From the NCBI RefSeq assembly GCF_024756275.1, contig NZ_JANUGQ010000040.1, positions 1 to 48,073 of the forward strand: a DNA stretch of 48,073 bases, given 5' to 3'. This document shows, in pieces, positions 15,770 to 23,944 of the stretch. The notes beneath the pieces are model-generated. The model was given only the letters and a program-made list of their open reading frames with translations, was not told the DNA's origin and made no database searches. Made by a program: the position numbers and the translations under genes. This stretch comes from Streptomyces pyxinae (GTDB taxonomy: Bacteria > Actinomycetota > Actinomycetes > Streptomycetales > Streptomycetaceae). The first letter of the stretch is position 1; every line of letters begins with the position of its first letter.

Positions 15770-16779
15770 ACCGGGGCCGCGCGGACGGGACTTCGGGACC
15801 CGGGGCTCCCGGAGCCGGCACTTCCGGGGCCGGGGCCTGCGGAGGCGGGGCTCCCGCTGCCGGGGTGCGCGGTGTGCGGGCCTCCACCGCCGGGGCCGCT
15901 GGTTTTGGGGCCTTCGCCCCCCGGGCCCGGCTGCTCGCCTGTGATCTGGACGGCACCCTGCTGGACTCGGCGGGCCGGCTGCCGGAGCCCGTCTCGGCCG
16001 CGCTCTTCGCCGCCCGGGACGCCGGACTGGCGCTGGCCGTGATCACCGCCCGGCCACGCCGGGACGTGGAGCCGGAGGTGACCGGCCGGGTGCCCGGCTC
16101 GGCGTACTGGGCGTACAGCAACGGGGCGGTGATCCACCCGCCCGGTGCGCCCGTGCCCCGCAGGGTGACCGGCTTCGCCCCGGACCGGGTGCGGTCGCTG
16201 CTGGCCGCCGTGCGTGGCGCCTCCGCCGCCTGGTCCTGCGCGCTCGACCTGGTGGACCGCACGGTGACGGTCGATCCGTTCCCGCGCGCCGCCTCGGAGC
16301 ACTGGAGCTCGGTCGTGCGGTGTGCCTCGGCGGACCGGCTCGCCCTGCCGGACCGGGTGCCCAAGCTGCTGGTCCACACCGGTACCGGCTGCGGTACGGC
16401 CGAAGTGGCCGCGGTCCAGCGGGCGGTGGGCCCCCGGGCGGCGGCGACCGCCTCGGGCGGCGGCTTCGTGGAACTCGTACCGCCCGGCACCGGGAAGTCG
16501 GCGGCGCTGCGCTGGCTCTGCGCCGACCTCGGGATGGACCCGGCCGACGCGGTGGCCGCCGGGGACGGGCTCAACGACCTGTCCATGCTGCGGCTGGCCG
16601 GGCTGGGGGCCGCCCCCGCCAACGCCCACCCGGAGGTACGGGCGGCCGCCGATCTCGTCCTGCCGTCCAACGACGAGGCCGCGGTGGGCGCCCTGGTCGG
16701 ACTGCTGCTGGACGGCCGCGACGGGGCGCGCGGCCCGGACGACCCGCCCCGGGGGCCGCTGCCATCCGCCCCGGAGTGA
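15766..16779 (+). CDS. HAD-superfamily phosphatase (Cof-type, IIB)
   Basis: A 337-residue hydrolase whose first 50 residues are a Gly/Ala-rich tail. The nucleophile motif DLDGTLLDS lies near residue 60, the conserved Lys is in GTGKSAALRWL, and the last motif is GDGLNDLSML. This is the Cof-like IIB branch, which dephosphorylates small phosphorylated metabolites. It overlaps the upstream exporter by ATGA. Both the coformycin and formycin routes run on 5'-phosphates and need a final phosphatase, and this is the only obvious one in the window, so it may serve either or both. Confidence 0.82.
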   Translation: MNRGRADGTSGPGAPGAGTSGAGACGGGAPAAGVRGVRASTAGAAGFGAFAPRARLLACDLDGTLLDSAGRLPEPVSAALFAARDAGLALAVITARPRRDVEPEVTGRVPGSAYWAYSNGAVIHPPGAPVPRRVTGFAPDRVRSLLAAVRGASAAWSCALDLVDRTVTVDPFPRAASEHWSSVVRCASADRLALPDRVPKLLVHTGTGCGTAEVAAVQRAVGPRAAATASGGGFVELVPPGTGKSAALRWLCADLGMDPADAVAAGDGLNDLSMLRLAGLGAAPANAHPEVRAAADLVLPSNDEAAVGALVGLLLDGRDGARGPDDPPRGPLPSAPE

Positions 16780-16864
16780 GACCGCCGGACGCGGTGTGAT
16801 CCGGTGCCGGTCGGCGGGTGTCACATCCGGCGGCCCTCGATCGTCTTCCCCTGTGGAGCGGGAC

Positions 16865-17004
16865 GGACGGCCGGGCCGGACGGCCGGGCCGGACGGCCGG
16901 GCCGGGCAGCTGTGTTGGGCAGTCGTGCCGGGCAGCCGTGACAGGCGGTCGTGACGGACCGCCGTGACGGACGAGGGAGAGCGGTCGTGACGGACGAGGG
17001 AGAG
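16865..17004. repeat. two small tandem arrays before the ForC-like gene
   Basis: GGACGGCCGGGCC occurs three times in a row at 16865-16903. Then GTGACGGACGAGGGAGAG is duplicated exactly at 16964-16981 and 16987-17004, so the ribosome binding region of the ForC-like gene exists in two copies. The repeated GTGAC gives a ladder of overlapping mini-frames: 16938-16967, 16964-16990 and 16987-17016, the last ending on the ATG at 17013. Confidence 0.8.
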
Positions 17005-17012
17005 AGGCGTCG

Positions 17013-17990
17013 ATGAAACGCTGGTCCACCAAGGATCTGTACACCCTCGCCCCGCCCGCCGACGGCCGGCCCGGTGACGCGATCCTGACCTTCACGGACC
17101 GCTACTCCGTCTACGACCACGGGATCATGCCGGACGAGATCCCGGGCAAGGGCCGGGCCTCCTGCGCCATGGCCGTCCGGTCGTTCGCCCTGATGCGGGA
17201 CGCCGGGATCGCCACCCACTTCGTGGACCAGGTCTCCGAGAACGCCATCCGGATCAAGCTGCTCCACATCGACTTCGCGGGTGGCGGCGGCACCGGCCCC
17301 GGCGCCATGGTCCCGCTCCAGGTGGTCTACCGGAACGCGCTGCCCAAGGAGTCCTCGGTGCACCGCCGGATCGCGGCCGGCCGGCTCGACCCCGCCCTGG
17401 TCCCGGAGCGGACCGGGCCCGGCTCCCCGTGGCTGGCCGAGCCGATGGTCGAGTTCACCACCAAGTTCGAGGAGACCGACCGCTTCGTCACCCGGGAGGA
17501 GGCGGCGGCCGTCGGCGGGGTGGGGCCCGAGGACCTGGCCCGGATCGAGAAGCGGACCCGGCGGCTCGCCTCGGTGCTCACCGCCCACTGCGAGACCGTC
17601 GGCCTCACCCTGGTCGACGGCAAGGCGGAGTACGGTTTCGACGGGGACGGCGAGTTGATCGTCATCGACCACGCCGGCACGCCGGACGAGAACCGCTTCT
17701 ATCTGGACGGGATCCCGGTCTGCAAGGAGCTGCTGCGCTGGCTCCACCCGGAGCTGCGCGAGCGCGTGCAGGGATACATCCGGGACGGGCTGCCGCGGGA
17801 GCGGTGGCCGCGCCCCCAGCCGCTGCCGGCCGCCACGGTGGCGGCCACCTCGGCGGTCTATGCCGCGCTGGCCGGGGTGTGGGGCGGACCCTCCGCCGCC
17901 GCGACCGAGCGATTGCGCACCGCCGTACGGGAGTTCACCGAGGCCACCGAGGCCACCGGGGCGGCCCTCGGGGATCGGACCGGGCTGTGA
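17013..17990 (+). CDS. forC: ForC-like SAICAR synthetase homologue (pyrazole amidation)
   Basis: A 325-residue PurC-type ligase closer to canonical SAICAR synthetase than the CofB-like protein. Landmarks are TDRYSVYDHGIMPDEIPGKG, ENAIRIK, PLQVVYRN, VEFTTKFEETDR and the active-site end LVDGKAEYGF...DHAGTPDENRF. In formycin biosynthesis ForC is the PurC homologue that attaches aspartate to the pyrazole carboxylate ribotide, with ForB then releasing fumarate to leave a carboxamide. It sits directly before the C-glycosynthase and PurB-like genes, supporting that role over housekeeping purine synthesis. The ATG at 17013 has GGGAGAGAGG upstream. The last 60 residues are Ala/Thr-rich. Confidence 0.78.
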   Translation: MKRWSTKDLYTLAPPADGRPGDAILTFTDRYSVYDHGIMPDEIPGKGRASCAMAVRSFALMRDAGIATHFVDQVSENAIRIKLLHIDFAGGGGTGPGAMVPLQVVYRNALPKESSVHRRIAAGRLDPALVPERTGPGSPWLAEPMVEFTTKFEETDRFVTREEAAAVGGVGPEDLARIEKRTRRLASVLTAHCETVGLTLVDGKAEYGFDGDGELIVIDHAGTPDENRFYLDGIPVCKELLRWLHPELRERVQGYIRDGLPRERWPRPQPLPAATVAATSAVYAALAGVWGGPSAAATERLRTAVREFTEATEATGAALGDRTGL

Positions 17991-18079
17991 GCGCCCCGGC
18001 GCGCGGTGCGGCCGGTGGCCGGGAAGCCGGTGGAGCGGATGCCCGGGACGGCCGGGGACAGCAGGGAGGAGGGGCGACC

Positions 18080-19108
18080 GTGGAACCGGGCGCCACGGCC
18101 GGAGCCGTACGGGTGACCGCCCCGGCCCGGCTGAGCTTCACCCTGATCAGCCTGGACTCCACCTCGCAGCGCCGCAACGGCATCGCCGCCATGGCGGTGA
18201 ACCGCCCCGGCCTGGTCGCCGAGGTACGGGCCGCCGGCGGGGGCTCCGGCGGGGTCACCGAGGTCGGCGGCACGGCCGAGGAGACCACCCGGGAGGTCGC
18301 CGCCGCCGTCGAGACCCTGCGCACACTCTGGGACGGGCCGCCGGCCCGGATCGTCATCGAGCAACCACTGCCCCAGCACAGCGGGTTCGGCTCCAAGACC
18401 AGCACCCTGCTCGCCATCGGCCACGCCTACGGCCGGCTCTGCGGCCGGGCGGCGCCGCCCCGGGAGCTGGCCAGGATCCTCGGCCGGGGCCGCACCTCGG
18501 GGGCGAGCACCGGACTCGCGGAGACCGGCGGCTTCCTGGTGGACGGCGGCCACCGCAACCCGCCGGACTTCGCCCGGGAGCCGCACATGTACCTGCGGCC
18601 CAGCCGGTTCGCCCAGGACGTGGCGCCGCCCCGGCCGGTGGTCCGGCTCGACTTCCCGGAGTGGCCCGTCCTGGTGCTGCTCACCCGGGGCCGTCACCTG
18701 GGCGGCCGGGAGGAGCTGGAGTGGTTCCAGCGGGTGACCCCGATCCCGCCGGAGGAGTCCTGGCGCACCTCGCACCTGGTCTTCATGGGGCTGGCCCCGG
18801 CCGTTCTGGAGCGGGACTACGAGGCGTTCTGCGCCGCCGTCGACGCGATCACCTTCACCGGCTGGTTCAAACAGGCGCAGATCGCCTTCCAGGGCGAGGC
18901 CGTCACCGCCGTACTGGAGGCCGGCCGCGCGGCCCCCTCGGTGGACGCCATCGCGCTCAGTGTGACCGGCCCCGCCTGCTTCGCCTTCACCCGGCACCCC
19001 GAGGCGGCCCGGGTGTGGGCGACCGACCTCCAACGCCGCGGGCTGGTCAGCGACTTCTGGTTCACCAAGGCCGACAACGACGGCATCACCACCACCCCGC
19101 TGCCCTGA
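18080..19108 (+). CDS. forT: ForT/PyfQ-like C-glycosynthase (beta-RFAP synthase homologue)
   Basis: A 342-residue GHMP-kinase-fold protein resembling beta-ribofuranosylaminobenzene 5'-phosphate synthase of methanopterin biosynthesis. The nucleotide-type loop PQHSGFGSKTS begins near residue 97; TAPARLSFTLIS at the N-terminus and VTGPACFAFT near the end are characteristic. ForT and PyfQ use PRPP to form the C-C glycosidic bond of formycin and pyrazofurin, with decarboxylation for ForT. It is the most diagnostic gene in the window. The GTG at 18080 has GGGAGGAGGGG upstream; a GTG at 17987 overlapping the ForC-like stop is an alternative that would add 31 low-complexity residues. No methanopterin genes are nearby, arguing against a cofactor role. 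Confidence 0.85.
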   Translation: MEPGATAGAVRVTAPARLSFTLISLDSTSQRRNGIAAMAVNRPGLVAEVRAAGGGSGGVTEVGGTAEETTREVAAAVETLRTLWDGPPARIVIEQPLPQHSGFGSKTSTLLAIGHAYGRLCGRAAPPRELARILGRGRTSGASTGLAETGGFLVDGGHRNPPDFAREPHMYLRPSRFAQDVAPPRPVVRLDFPEWPVLVLLTRGRHLGGREELEWFQRVTPIPPEESWRTSHLVFMGLAPAVLERDYEAFCAAVDAITFTGWFKQAQIAFQGEAVTAVLEAGRAAPSVDAIALSVTGPACFAFTRHPEAARVWATDLQRRGLVSDFWFTKADNDGITTTPLP

Positions 19109-19183
19109 TCCCCCCGGATCCCCGCCCCCTGCCCCCTGATCGAGGAAAGGCCGAGTGACCCACGTGACCCGGAGAGCGGTGCG

Positions 19184-20608
19184 ATGAAGGCGAACATCCC
19201 GGACGTGCTGGCGGCCCGCTACGCCTCACCGGAACTGGTCGGCCTCTGGTCGCACGAACACAAGATCCTGTTGGAACGGCGGCTGTGGCTGGCCGTGCTC
19301 ACCGCTCAGCGGGAACTGGGCATCGAGGTGCCCGACGGGGTCGAGGCCGACTACCGGCGGGTGACCGACGAGATCGACCTCCCCTCCATCGCCCGGCGCG
19401 AGCAGGTCACCCGGCACGATGTGAAGGCGCGGATCGAGGAGTTCAACGCCCTCGCCGGCCATGAGCACATCCACAAGGGCATGACCTCCCGCGATCTGAC
19501 CGAGAACGTCGAGCAGCTCCAGATCCGGGACAGCCTCCTCCTGGTCCGCGACCGCTGTGTGGCGCTGCTGGCCCGGCTCGGCCGGCTCGCCGCCCGTCAC
19601 AGCGGCCTGGTGCTGGCGGCCCGTACCCACAACGTCGCCGCGCAGACCACCACCCTGGGCAAGCGGTTCGCCACCGTGGCCGAGGAGGTGCTGATCGCCT
19701 TCCGCCGGCTGGAGGAGCTGCTGGAGCGCTACCCCCTGCGCGGGATCAAGGGCCCGGTGGGCACCGCTCAGGACATGCTCGATCTGCTCGGCGGAGACCG
19801 GGAGCGGCTGGCCGGTCTGGAGGACCGGATCGCGGCCCATCTCGGCTTCGCCCACCGCTTCACCAGTGTGGGCCAGGTCTACCCCCGGTCGCTCGACCAC
19901 GAGGTGCTGAGCCTCCTCGTCCAACTGGCCGCCGGCCCCTCGTCGCTGGCCCGCTCCATCCGGCTGATGGCCGGCGACGAGCTGGTCACCGAGGGGTTCG
20001 CCGAGGGACAGGTCGGCTCTTCGGCGATGCCGCACAAGATGAACTCCCGTTCCTGCGAGCGGATCAACGGTCTGATGATCGTCCTGCGCGGCTTCGGCTC
20101 GATGGCGGCCGAACTCTCCGGCGACCAGTGGAACGAGGGGGACGTCTCCTGCTCGGTGGTGCGCCGGGTGGCGCTGCCGGACGCGTTCTTCGCCTTCGAC
20201 GGAATGCTGGAGACCCTGCTCACGGTGCTCGACGAGTTCGAGGTCTTCCCCGCCATGGTCGACGCCGAGCTGGAGCGCTATCTGCCCTTCCTGGCGACCA
20301 CCAAAATGCTGATGGGGGCGGTGCGTTCGGGCGTCGGCCGGGAGACCGCCCACGAGATCATCAAGGAACACGCGGTGGCTGCCGCCCTGGACATGCGGGC
20401 CGGCGGCGGCGACAACCGGCTGCTGGACCGGCTCGCCGCCGATGAGCGCTTCCCGCTGGACCGGGCCGGGCTCGACCGGCTGCTGGCCGATCGCCTCGGG
20501 TTCACCGGAGCGGCGGGCGAACAGGTGGCCGCGGTGGTGGACCGGATCGAGGCGGTGACCGCCCGCCACCCCGAGGCGGCGCACTACAAGCCCGGCCGGC
20601 TGCTCTGA
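19184..20608 (+). CDS. forB: ForB-like adenylosuccinate lyase (PurB homologue)
   Basis: A 474-residue member of the fumarase/aspartase superfamily. The signature GSSAMPHKMN starts near residue 277, TSRDLTEN matches the catalytic His/Ser loop region, and HDVKARIEEF is the first conserved block. PurB-type enzymes eliminate fumarate from succinyl-amide or succinyl-amine adducts. In formycin biosynthesis ForB acts after ForC and again after the PurA-type step, so one enzyme can serve both. The ATG at 19184 has GGAGAG upstream. It follows the ForT-like gene by 75 bases and precedes two flavoenzyme genes. Confidence 0.85.
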   Translation: MKANIPDVLAARYASPELVGLWSHEHKILLERRLWLAVLTAQRELGIEVPDGVEADYRRVTDEIDLPSIARREQVTRHDVKARIEEFNALAGHEHIHKGMTSRDLTENVEQLQIRDSLLLVRDRCVALLARLGRLAARHSGLVLAARTHNVAAQTTTLGKRFATVAEEVLIAFRRLEELLERYPLRGIKGPVGTAQDMLDLLGGDRERLAGLEDRIAAHLGFAHRFTSVGQVYPRSLDHEVLSLLVQLAAGPSSLARSIRLMAGDELVTEGFAEGQVGSSAMPHKMNSRSCERINGLMIVLRGFGSMAAELSGDQWNEGDVSCSVVRRVALPDAFFAFDGMLETLLTVLDEFEVFPAMVDAELERYLPFLATTKMLMGAVRSGVGRETAHEIIKEHAVAAALDMRAGGGDNRLLDRLAADERFPLDRAGLDRLLADRLGFTGAAGEQVAAVVDRIEAVTARHPEAAHYKPGRLL

Positions 20609-20618
20609 CCCGTACGGC

Positions 20619-20713
20619 CGGAACCACCGCCCCGGACACCGTCCCGAGCCAGCGCCGAAGCCGCCGCCCGGACACCGACCCGGGCCACCACCGAAGCCGC
20701 CGCCCGGACACCG
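20619..20713. repeat. 36-bp imperfect tandem repeat
   Basis: Three 36-base copies, the last two sharing CCGAAGCCGCCGCCCGGAC exactly (20655 and 20691). They fill most of the 160-base spacer after the ForB-like gene. Confidence 0.75.
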
Positions 20714-20768
20714 TGCAGACCCATGCGAACCATCCCGTCACCGCCCCGGAAGAGGACAGGCAGGCCCC

Positions 20769-22535
20769 GTGCGAGACGACAGCGACGACAGCGAGGCACG
20801 CGAGACACACCACTGCGGCGAACGCCAGACCCACCAAGCCGGCGAGGCGGGCGAGGGCGACGGCAGCGGCACTGACAGCGGCTTCGACACCCTGGTCATC
20901 GGCTCCGGCGGCGCCGGGCTGCTCGCGGCCTGCCGGGCCGCCGACGGCGGGCGGCGGGTGCTCGTCCTGGAACGCACCCCGCTGCTCGGCGGCACCACCG
21001 CCGTCTCGGGCGGCATGGTCTGGGTGCCGAACAGCTCCGTGATGCGCGAGCACGGCATGCCCGACTCGGCCGAGGACGCGCTGCGTTACCTGGAGCTGGT
21101 CACCGAGGGCGCCGTCGAGCGCCGGCGGCTGGAGCAGTATGTGGCGACCGCCCCCGAGGTGGTCGACTATCTGCACGCCAAGACACCGGTCCGGCTCTTT
21201 CCGATCGACCGGCCCGACTACCACTCCGACTGGCCGGGGGCCCGGGACGTCGGCCGCACCCTGGACAATGTGCCCTTCCCCACCGCCGGCCGCCCCGGGC
21301 TGACCGACCGGATCCGGCGCGGCGCGCACTTCGACGCCGTCACCTACGACGAGCGCCACCGCTGGAACACCCCGGAGCTGTACGACCACGAGCTGGTGGC
21401 CCGCCGGAAGGCCGAGGGCGTACTGACCGTCGGGGCCGCCCTGGTGGCGGGGCTGGTGGCGGCCTGCGACGAGCGCGGGGTGGAGTTCGCCACCGGGGTA
21501 CGGGCGCGGGAGCTGCTGATCGAGGACGGCCGGGTGACCGGGGTGCGCGCCGAGACCGCCGGGGGACCGGCCGTGTACCGGGCGGCTGCCGGAGTGATCC
21601 TGGCCAGCGGCGGCTACGAGTGGGACGAGCGGCTCAAACGGGCGTTTCTGGGCGTGCCGGACACCCGCCCGGTCAGCCCGCCCTGGAACCACGGCGACGG
21701 GCTGATGATGGCCCTGGCCGCCGGGGCCGCGCCGGCCGGTCTCTCCCAGGCCTGGTGGGTACCGGCGGTGGCCGATCCGTCGGAGACGTACGACGGCCAC
21801 CCGCTCTTCCGGCACCTGGTCGCCGAGCGTTGTCTGCCGGGCTCGGTCATCGTCAACCGGCAGGGCCGCCGGTTCGTCAACGAGGCCGTCAACTACAACG
21901 ACATCACCAAGGCGTTCCTCGCCTTCGACCCCACCACCCACGACTACCCCAACGCCCCCGCCTGGCTGGTCTTCGACGAGGCGTTCCGGCGGCGGTATCC
22001 GATCGCCTCCGCCCGCCCCGCCGACCCGGCGCCCGACTGGTTCGAACGGGCCGGTTCACCCGCCGGGCTGGCCCGCCGCCTGGGCGCCGACGAGGCCGGA
22101 CTCACCGCCACCCTGGCGGAGTTCAACCGCCATGCCGCGTTGGGCGAGGACCCCGCGTTCGGGCGCGGAACCACCAGCCACGACCGCTACTACGGGGACC
22201 CCCGGCACACCGGCGGCCCCAACCCCTGTCTGGGCCCGCTGAGCGAACCGCCCTACTACGCCGTCCCGGTCGGGCCCGGGATGATCGGCACCAAGGGCGG
22301 CCTGGTCACCGACGCCGGCGGCCGGGTGCTGCGCCACGACGACACCCCGGTCCCGGGGCTGTACGCCTGCGGCAATGTGGCGGCCACCACCATGGGGCCC
22401 GGCTATCCGGGCTCCGGCGGCACCCTCGGGCCCGCGCTGGTCGGCGGCTACCTCTGCGGGACCACGGTCGGCGGCTCCGGGGCGGTGGCCGGAGTACCCG
22501 GGGCACCGGGCGGCGGCCGGAGCGGGGCGGTGTGA
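20769..22535 (+). CDS. FAD-dependent dehydrogenase (fumarate reductase/ketosteroid dehydrogenase family)
   Basis: A 588-residue flavoprotein. After a disordered, charged 40-residue N-terminus comes DTLVIGSGGAGLLAA (FAD dinucleotide site), then LLGGTTAVSGGMVWVP, typical of 3-ketosteroid dehydrogenase and fumarate reductase flavoproteins, and near the C-terminus GLYACGNVAATTMGPGYPGSGGTLGPAL, the second FAD segment. Members insert or reduce a C-C double bond next to an electron-withdrawing group. In this cluster that chemistry could aromatise a dihydropyrazole dicarboxylate, which is my inference. The GTG at 20769 has only a weak GGAAGAGGA upstream. It overlaps the next flavoenzyme gene by one base. 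Confidence 0.8.
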   Translation: MRDDSDDSEARETHHCGERQTHQAGEAGEGDGSGTDSGFDTLVIGSGGAGLLAACRAADGGRRVLVLERTPLLGGTTAVSGGMVWVPNSSVMREHGMPDSAEDALRYLELVTEGAVERRRLEQYVATAPEVVDYLHAKTPVRLFPIDRPDYHSDWPGARDVGRTLDNVPFPTAGRPGLTDRIRRGAHFDAVTYDERHRWNTPELYDHELVARRKAEGVLTVGAALVAGLVAACDERGVEFATGVRARELLIEDGRVTGVRAETAGGPAVYRAAAGVILASGGYEWDERLKRAFLGVPDTRPVSPPWNHGDGLMMALAAGAAPAGLSQAWWVPAVADPSETYDGHPLFRHLVAERCLPGSVIVNRQGRRFVNEAVNYNDITKAFLAFDPTTHDYPNAPAWLVFDEAFRRRYPIASARPADPAPDWFERAGSPAGLARRLGADEAGLTATLAEFNRHAALGEDPAFGRGTTSHDRYYGDPRHTGGPNPCLGPLSEPPYYAVPVGPGMIGTKGGLVTDAGGRVLRHDDTPVPGLYACGNVAATTMGPGYPGSGGTLGPALVGGYLCGTTVGGSGAVAGVPGAPGGGRSGAV

Positions 22536-23671
22536 TGCGCGCGGTCGTGGTCGGCGCCGGCTCGATCGGCGGCTGTGTCGCCCTCAACCTGGCCGAGCGG
22601 GGCGCCTCGGTCGTCCTGGTGGACGGCCAGGATCCGGCCGGCGGGCTCTCCGCCCATGGCTTCGGCTGGGTGAACGCGGTGGACGACGGCTCCGACGCCT
22701 ACTTCGCGCTCACCTCCGAGGGGCTGCGGGCCCATGAGCGGCTCGCCGCCCGCACCGACGGCGAGCCCTGGTTCTTCCGGACCGGCAATCTGCACTGGGC
22801 CGACAGCGCCGAGGGGGCGGAGGCGCTGGCCAGGACCGCCGAGGGGTACCGGGTCCGGGGATATCCGGTGGAGGAGTACGAACCCGGGCGCGCGCTGCGG
22901 GAGTTGCAGCCCGGTCTCGCCCTGGAGCGGGCGGTGGGTCCGCTCGTCCACTACCCGGCCGACGCCCATGTGGTCAGCTCCCGTTTCGTCGCCGCCGTCC
23001 AGGAACGCTGCCGGGCGCTGGGAGTCGATGTCCGCACCGGGACCCCGGTGACCGGACTGCTCGGTACGGAGCCGGTGCGCGGGGTGATCCTGGCGTCGGG
23101 GGAGCGGATCGAGGCGGACACCGTCGTCTGCTGCGCCGGGCGCGGCACCCGGGAACTCCTGGCCCACGCGGGCGCCGGCGTACCGCTGGTGGAGCCCGGG
23201 GACCCGGGCCCGGTCACCCCGGGGCTGCTGGTGCGCACCACCCCGGTCCCGGTCCGGGTGCGGCGGGTGCTGCACGCCCCGGGGCTGAGCCTGCGGCCGC
23301 ACAGCGGCGGCCGGCTCGTGCTGCACAGCCATGACGTGGACCATGAACTGGACCCCGGCCGACCCGACGTGGCCGAGCAGGGCCGCCGGGCCGCCCGGCG
23401 GGTGCTGGAGCGGCTGGACACGGTGCTGCCGGGCGCCGGGGCCGGGGTGGCGGTGGAGTCCGCGTACACCGGGATCCGCCCGATGCCGCTGGACGGCCGC
23501 AGTGTGCTGGGCCCGGTGCCGGGAGCCGAGGCGCTCTATGTGGTGGTCACGCACAGCGGGCTGACCCTGGCACCGGTCCTGGGCGAACTCGTGGCGGGCG
23601 AGGTGCTGGGGCAGGTCTCGCCGCTGGCGGCCGAGTTCCGGCCGGAGCGCTTCACCGCCCGCCCCGCCTGA
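22535..23671 (+). CDS. FAD-dependent amine oxidase (glycine/D-amino-acid oxidase family)
   Basis: A 378-residue DAO-fold flavoprotein. The ADP-binding motif VVVGAGSIGGCVALNLAERG begins at residue 4, with HGFGWVNA next and the C-terminal substrate and FAD block SAYTGIRPMPLDGRSVLGPV. Such enzymes oxidise secondary or alpha amines to imines. In the s56-p1 pathway a DAO-type enzyme (Spb39) cleaves the lysine-hydrazine adduct formed by a cupin-MetRS. The same role, releasing a hydrazino acid, is plausible because the other two partners are encoded at 35190 and 36738. Start is fixed by the TGATG overlap with the preceding gene. Confidence 0.78.
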   Translation: MRAVVVGAGSIGGCVALNLAERGASVVLVDGQDPAGGLSAHGFGWVNAVDDGSDAYFALTSEGLRAHERLAARTDGEPWFFRTGNLHWADSAEGAEALARTAEGYRVRGYPVEEYEPGRALRELQPGLALERAVGPLVHYPADAHVVSSRFVAAVQERCRALGVDVRTGTPVTGLLGTEPVRGVILASGERIEADTVVCCAGRGTRELLAHAGAGVPLVEPGDPGPVTPGLLVRTTPVPVRVRRVLHAPGLSLRPHSGGRLVLHSHDVDHELDPGRPDVAEQGRRAARRVLERLDTVLPGAGAGVAVESAYTGIRPMPLDGRSVLGPVPGAEALYVVVTHSGLTLAPVLGELVAGEVLGQVSPLAAEFRPERFTARPA

Positions 23672-23686
23672 CGGGCGGTCCGCCCG
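23672..23686. terminator. short hairpin after the amine oxidase
   Basis: CGGGCGG and CCGCCCG are perfect 7-base arms one base apart, starting immediately after the TGA. It lies between convergent operons, so a terminator role is reasonable, but the tight loop means several pairs would open. Confidence 0.35.
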
Positions 23687-23714
23687 GGCCGACGCGCCTG
23701 GCGGGCGTTCCCGG

Positions 23715-23849
23715 GTGGCAGCCCGTGCACCGGACGGGCGGCGGCAGCCCGTACGCCGGACGCCCCGGGGCCGGTCCGCGCACCCGGCCTCCGGAGCGGC
23801 GCGTACGCCCGGTGGCCCCGGGCGGCAGCCCGTACGCCGGACGCCCCGA
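23715..23849. repeat. dispersed direct repeats in a convergent spacer
   Basis: GGCAGCCCGTACGCCGGACG occurs exactly at 23743 and 23824, with a degenerate copy near 23717. They fill the gap between the rightward amine oxidase and leftward amidohydrolase. No coding potential or CRISPR-like regular spacing is seen. Confidence 0.7.
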
Positions 23850-23944
23850 GCCATTCGCATGCCGTACGCGCCCGCCCGGCGCGGGCCGTCGCACACCCCG
23901 GGCTGCCCCGGCTGCCCGGTAGCCGTCGCCGGAGCGCCGCCCCG

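Noticed and set aside
17013..20608. PurC/PurB-like genes as housekeeping purine synthesis
   Set aside because: They flank a ForT-like C-glycosynthase, and a second PurC homologue and PurA/PurH pieces are in the same cluster; divergent active-site loops also argue against it.
23725..23922. 65-codon frame in the convergent spacer
   Set aside because: Built from direct repeats, no ribosome site, no similarity to anything known.
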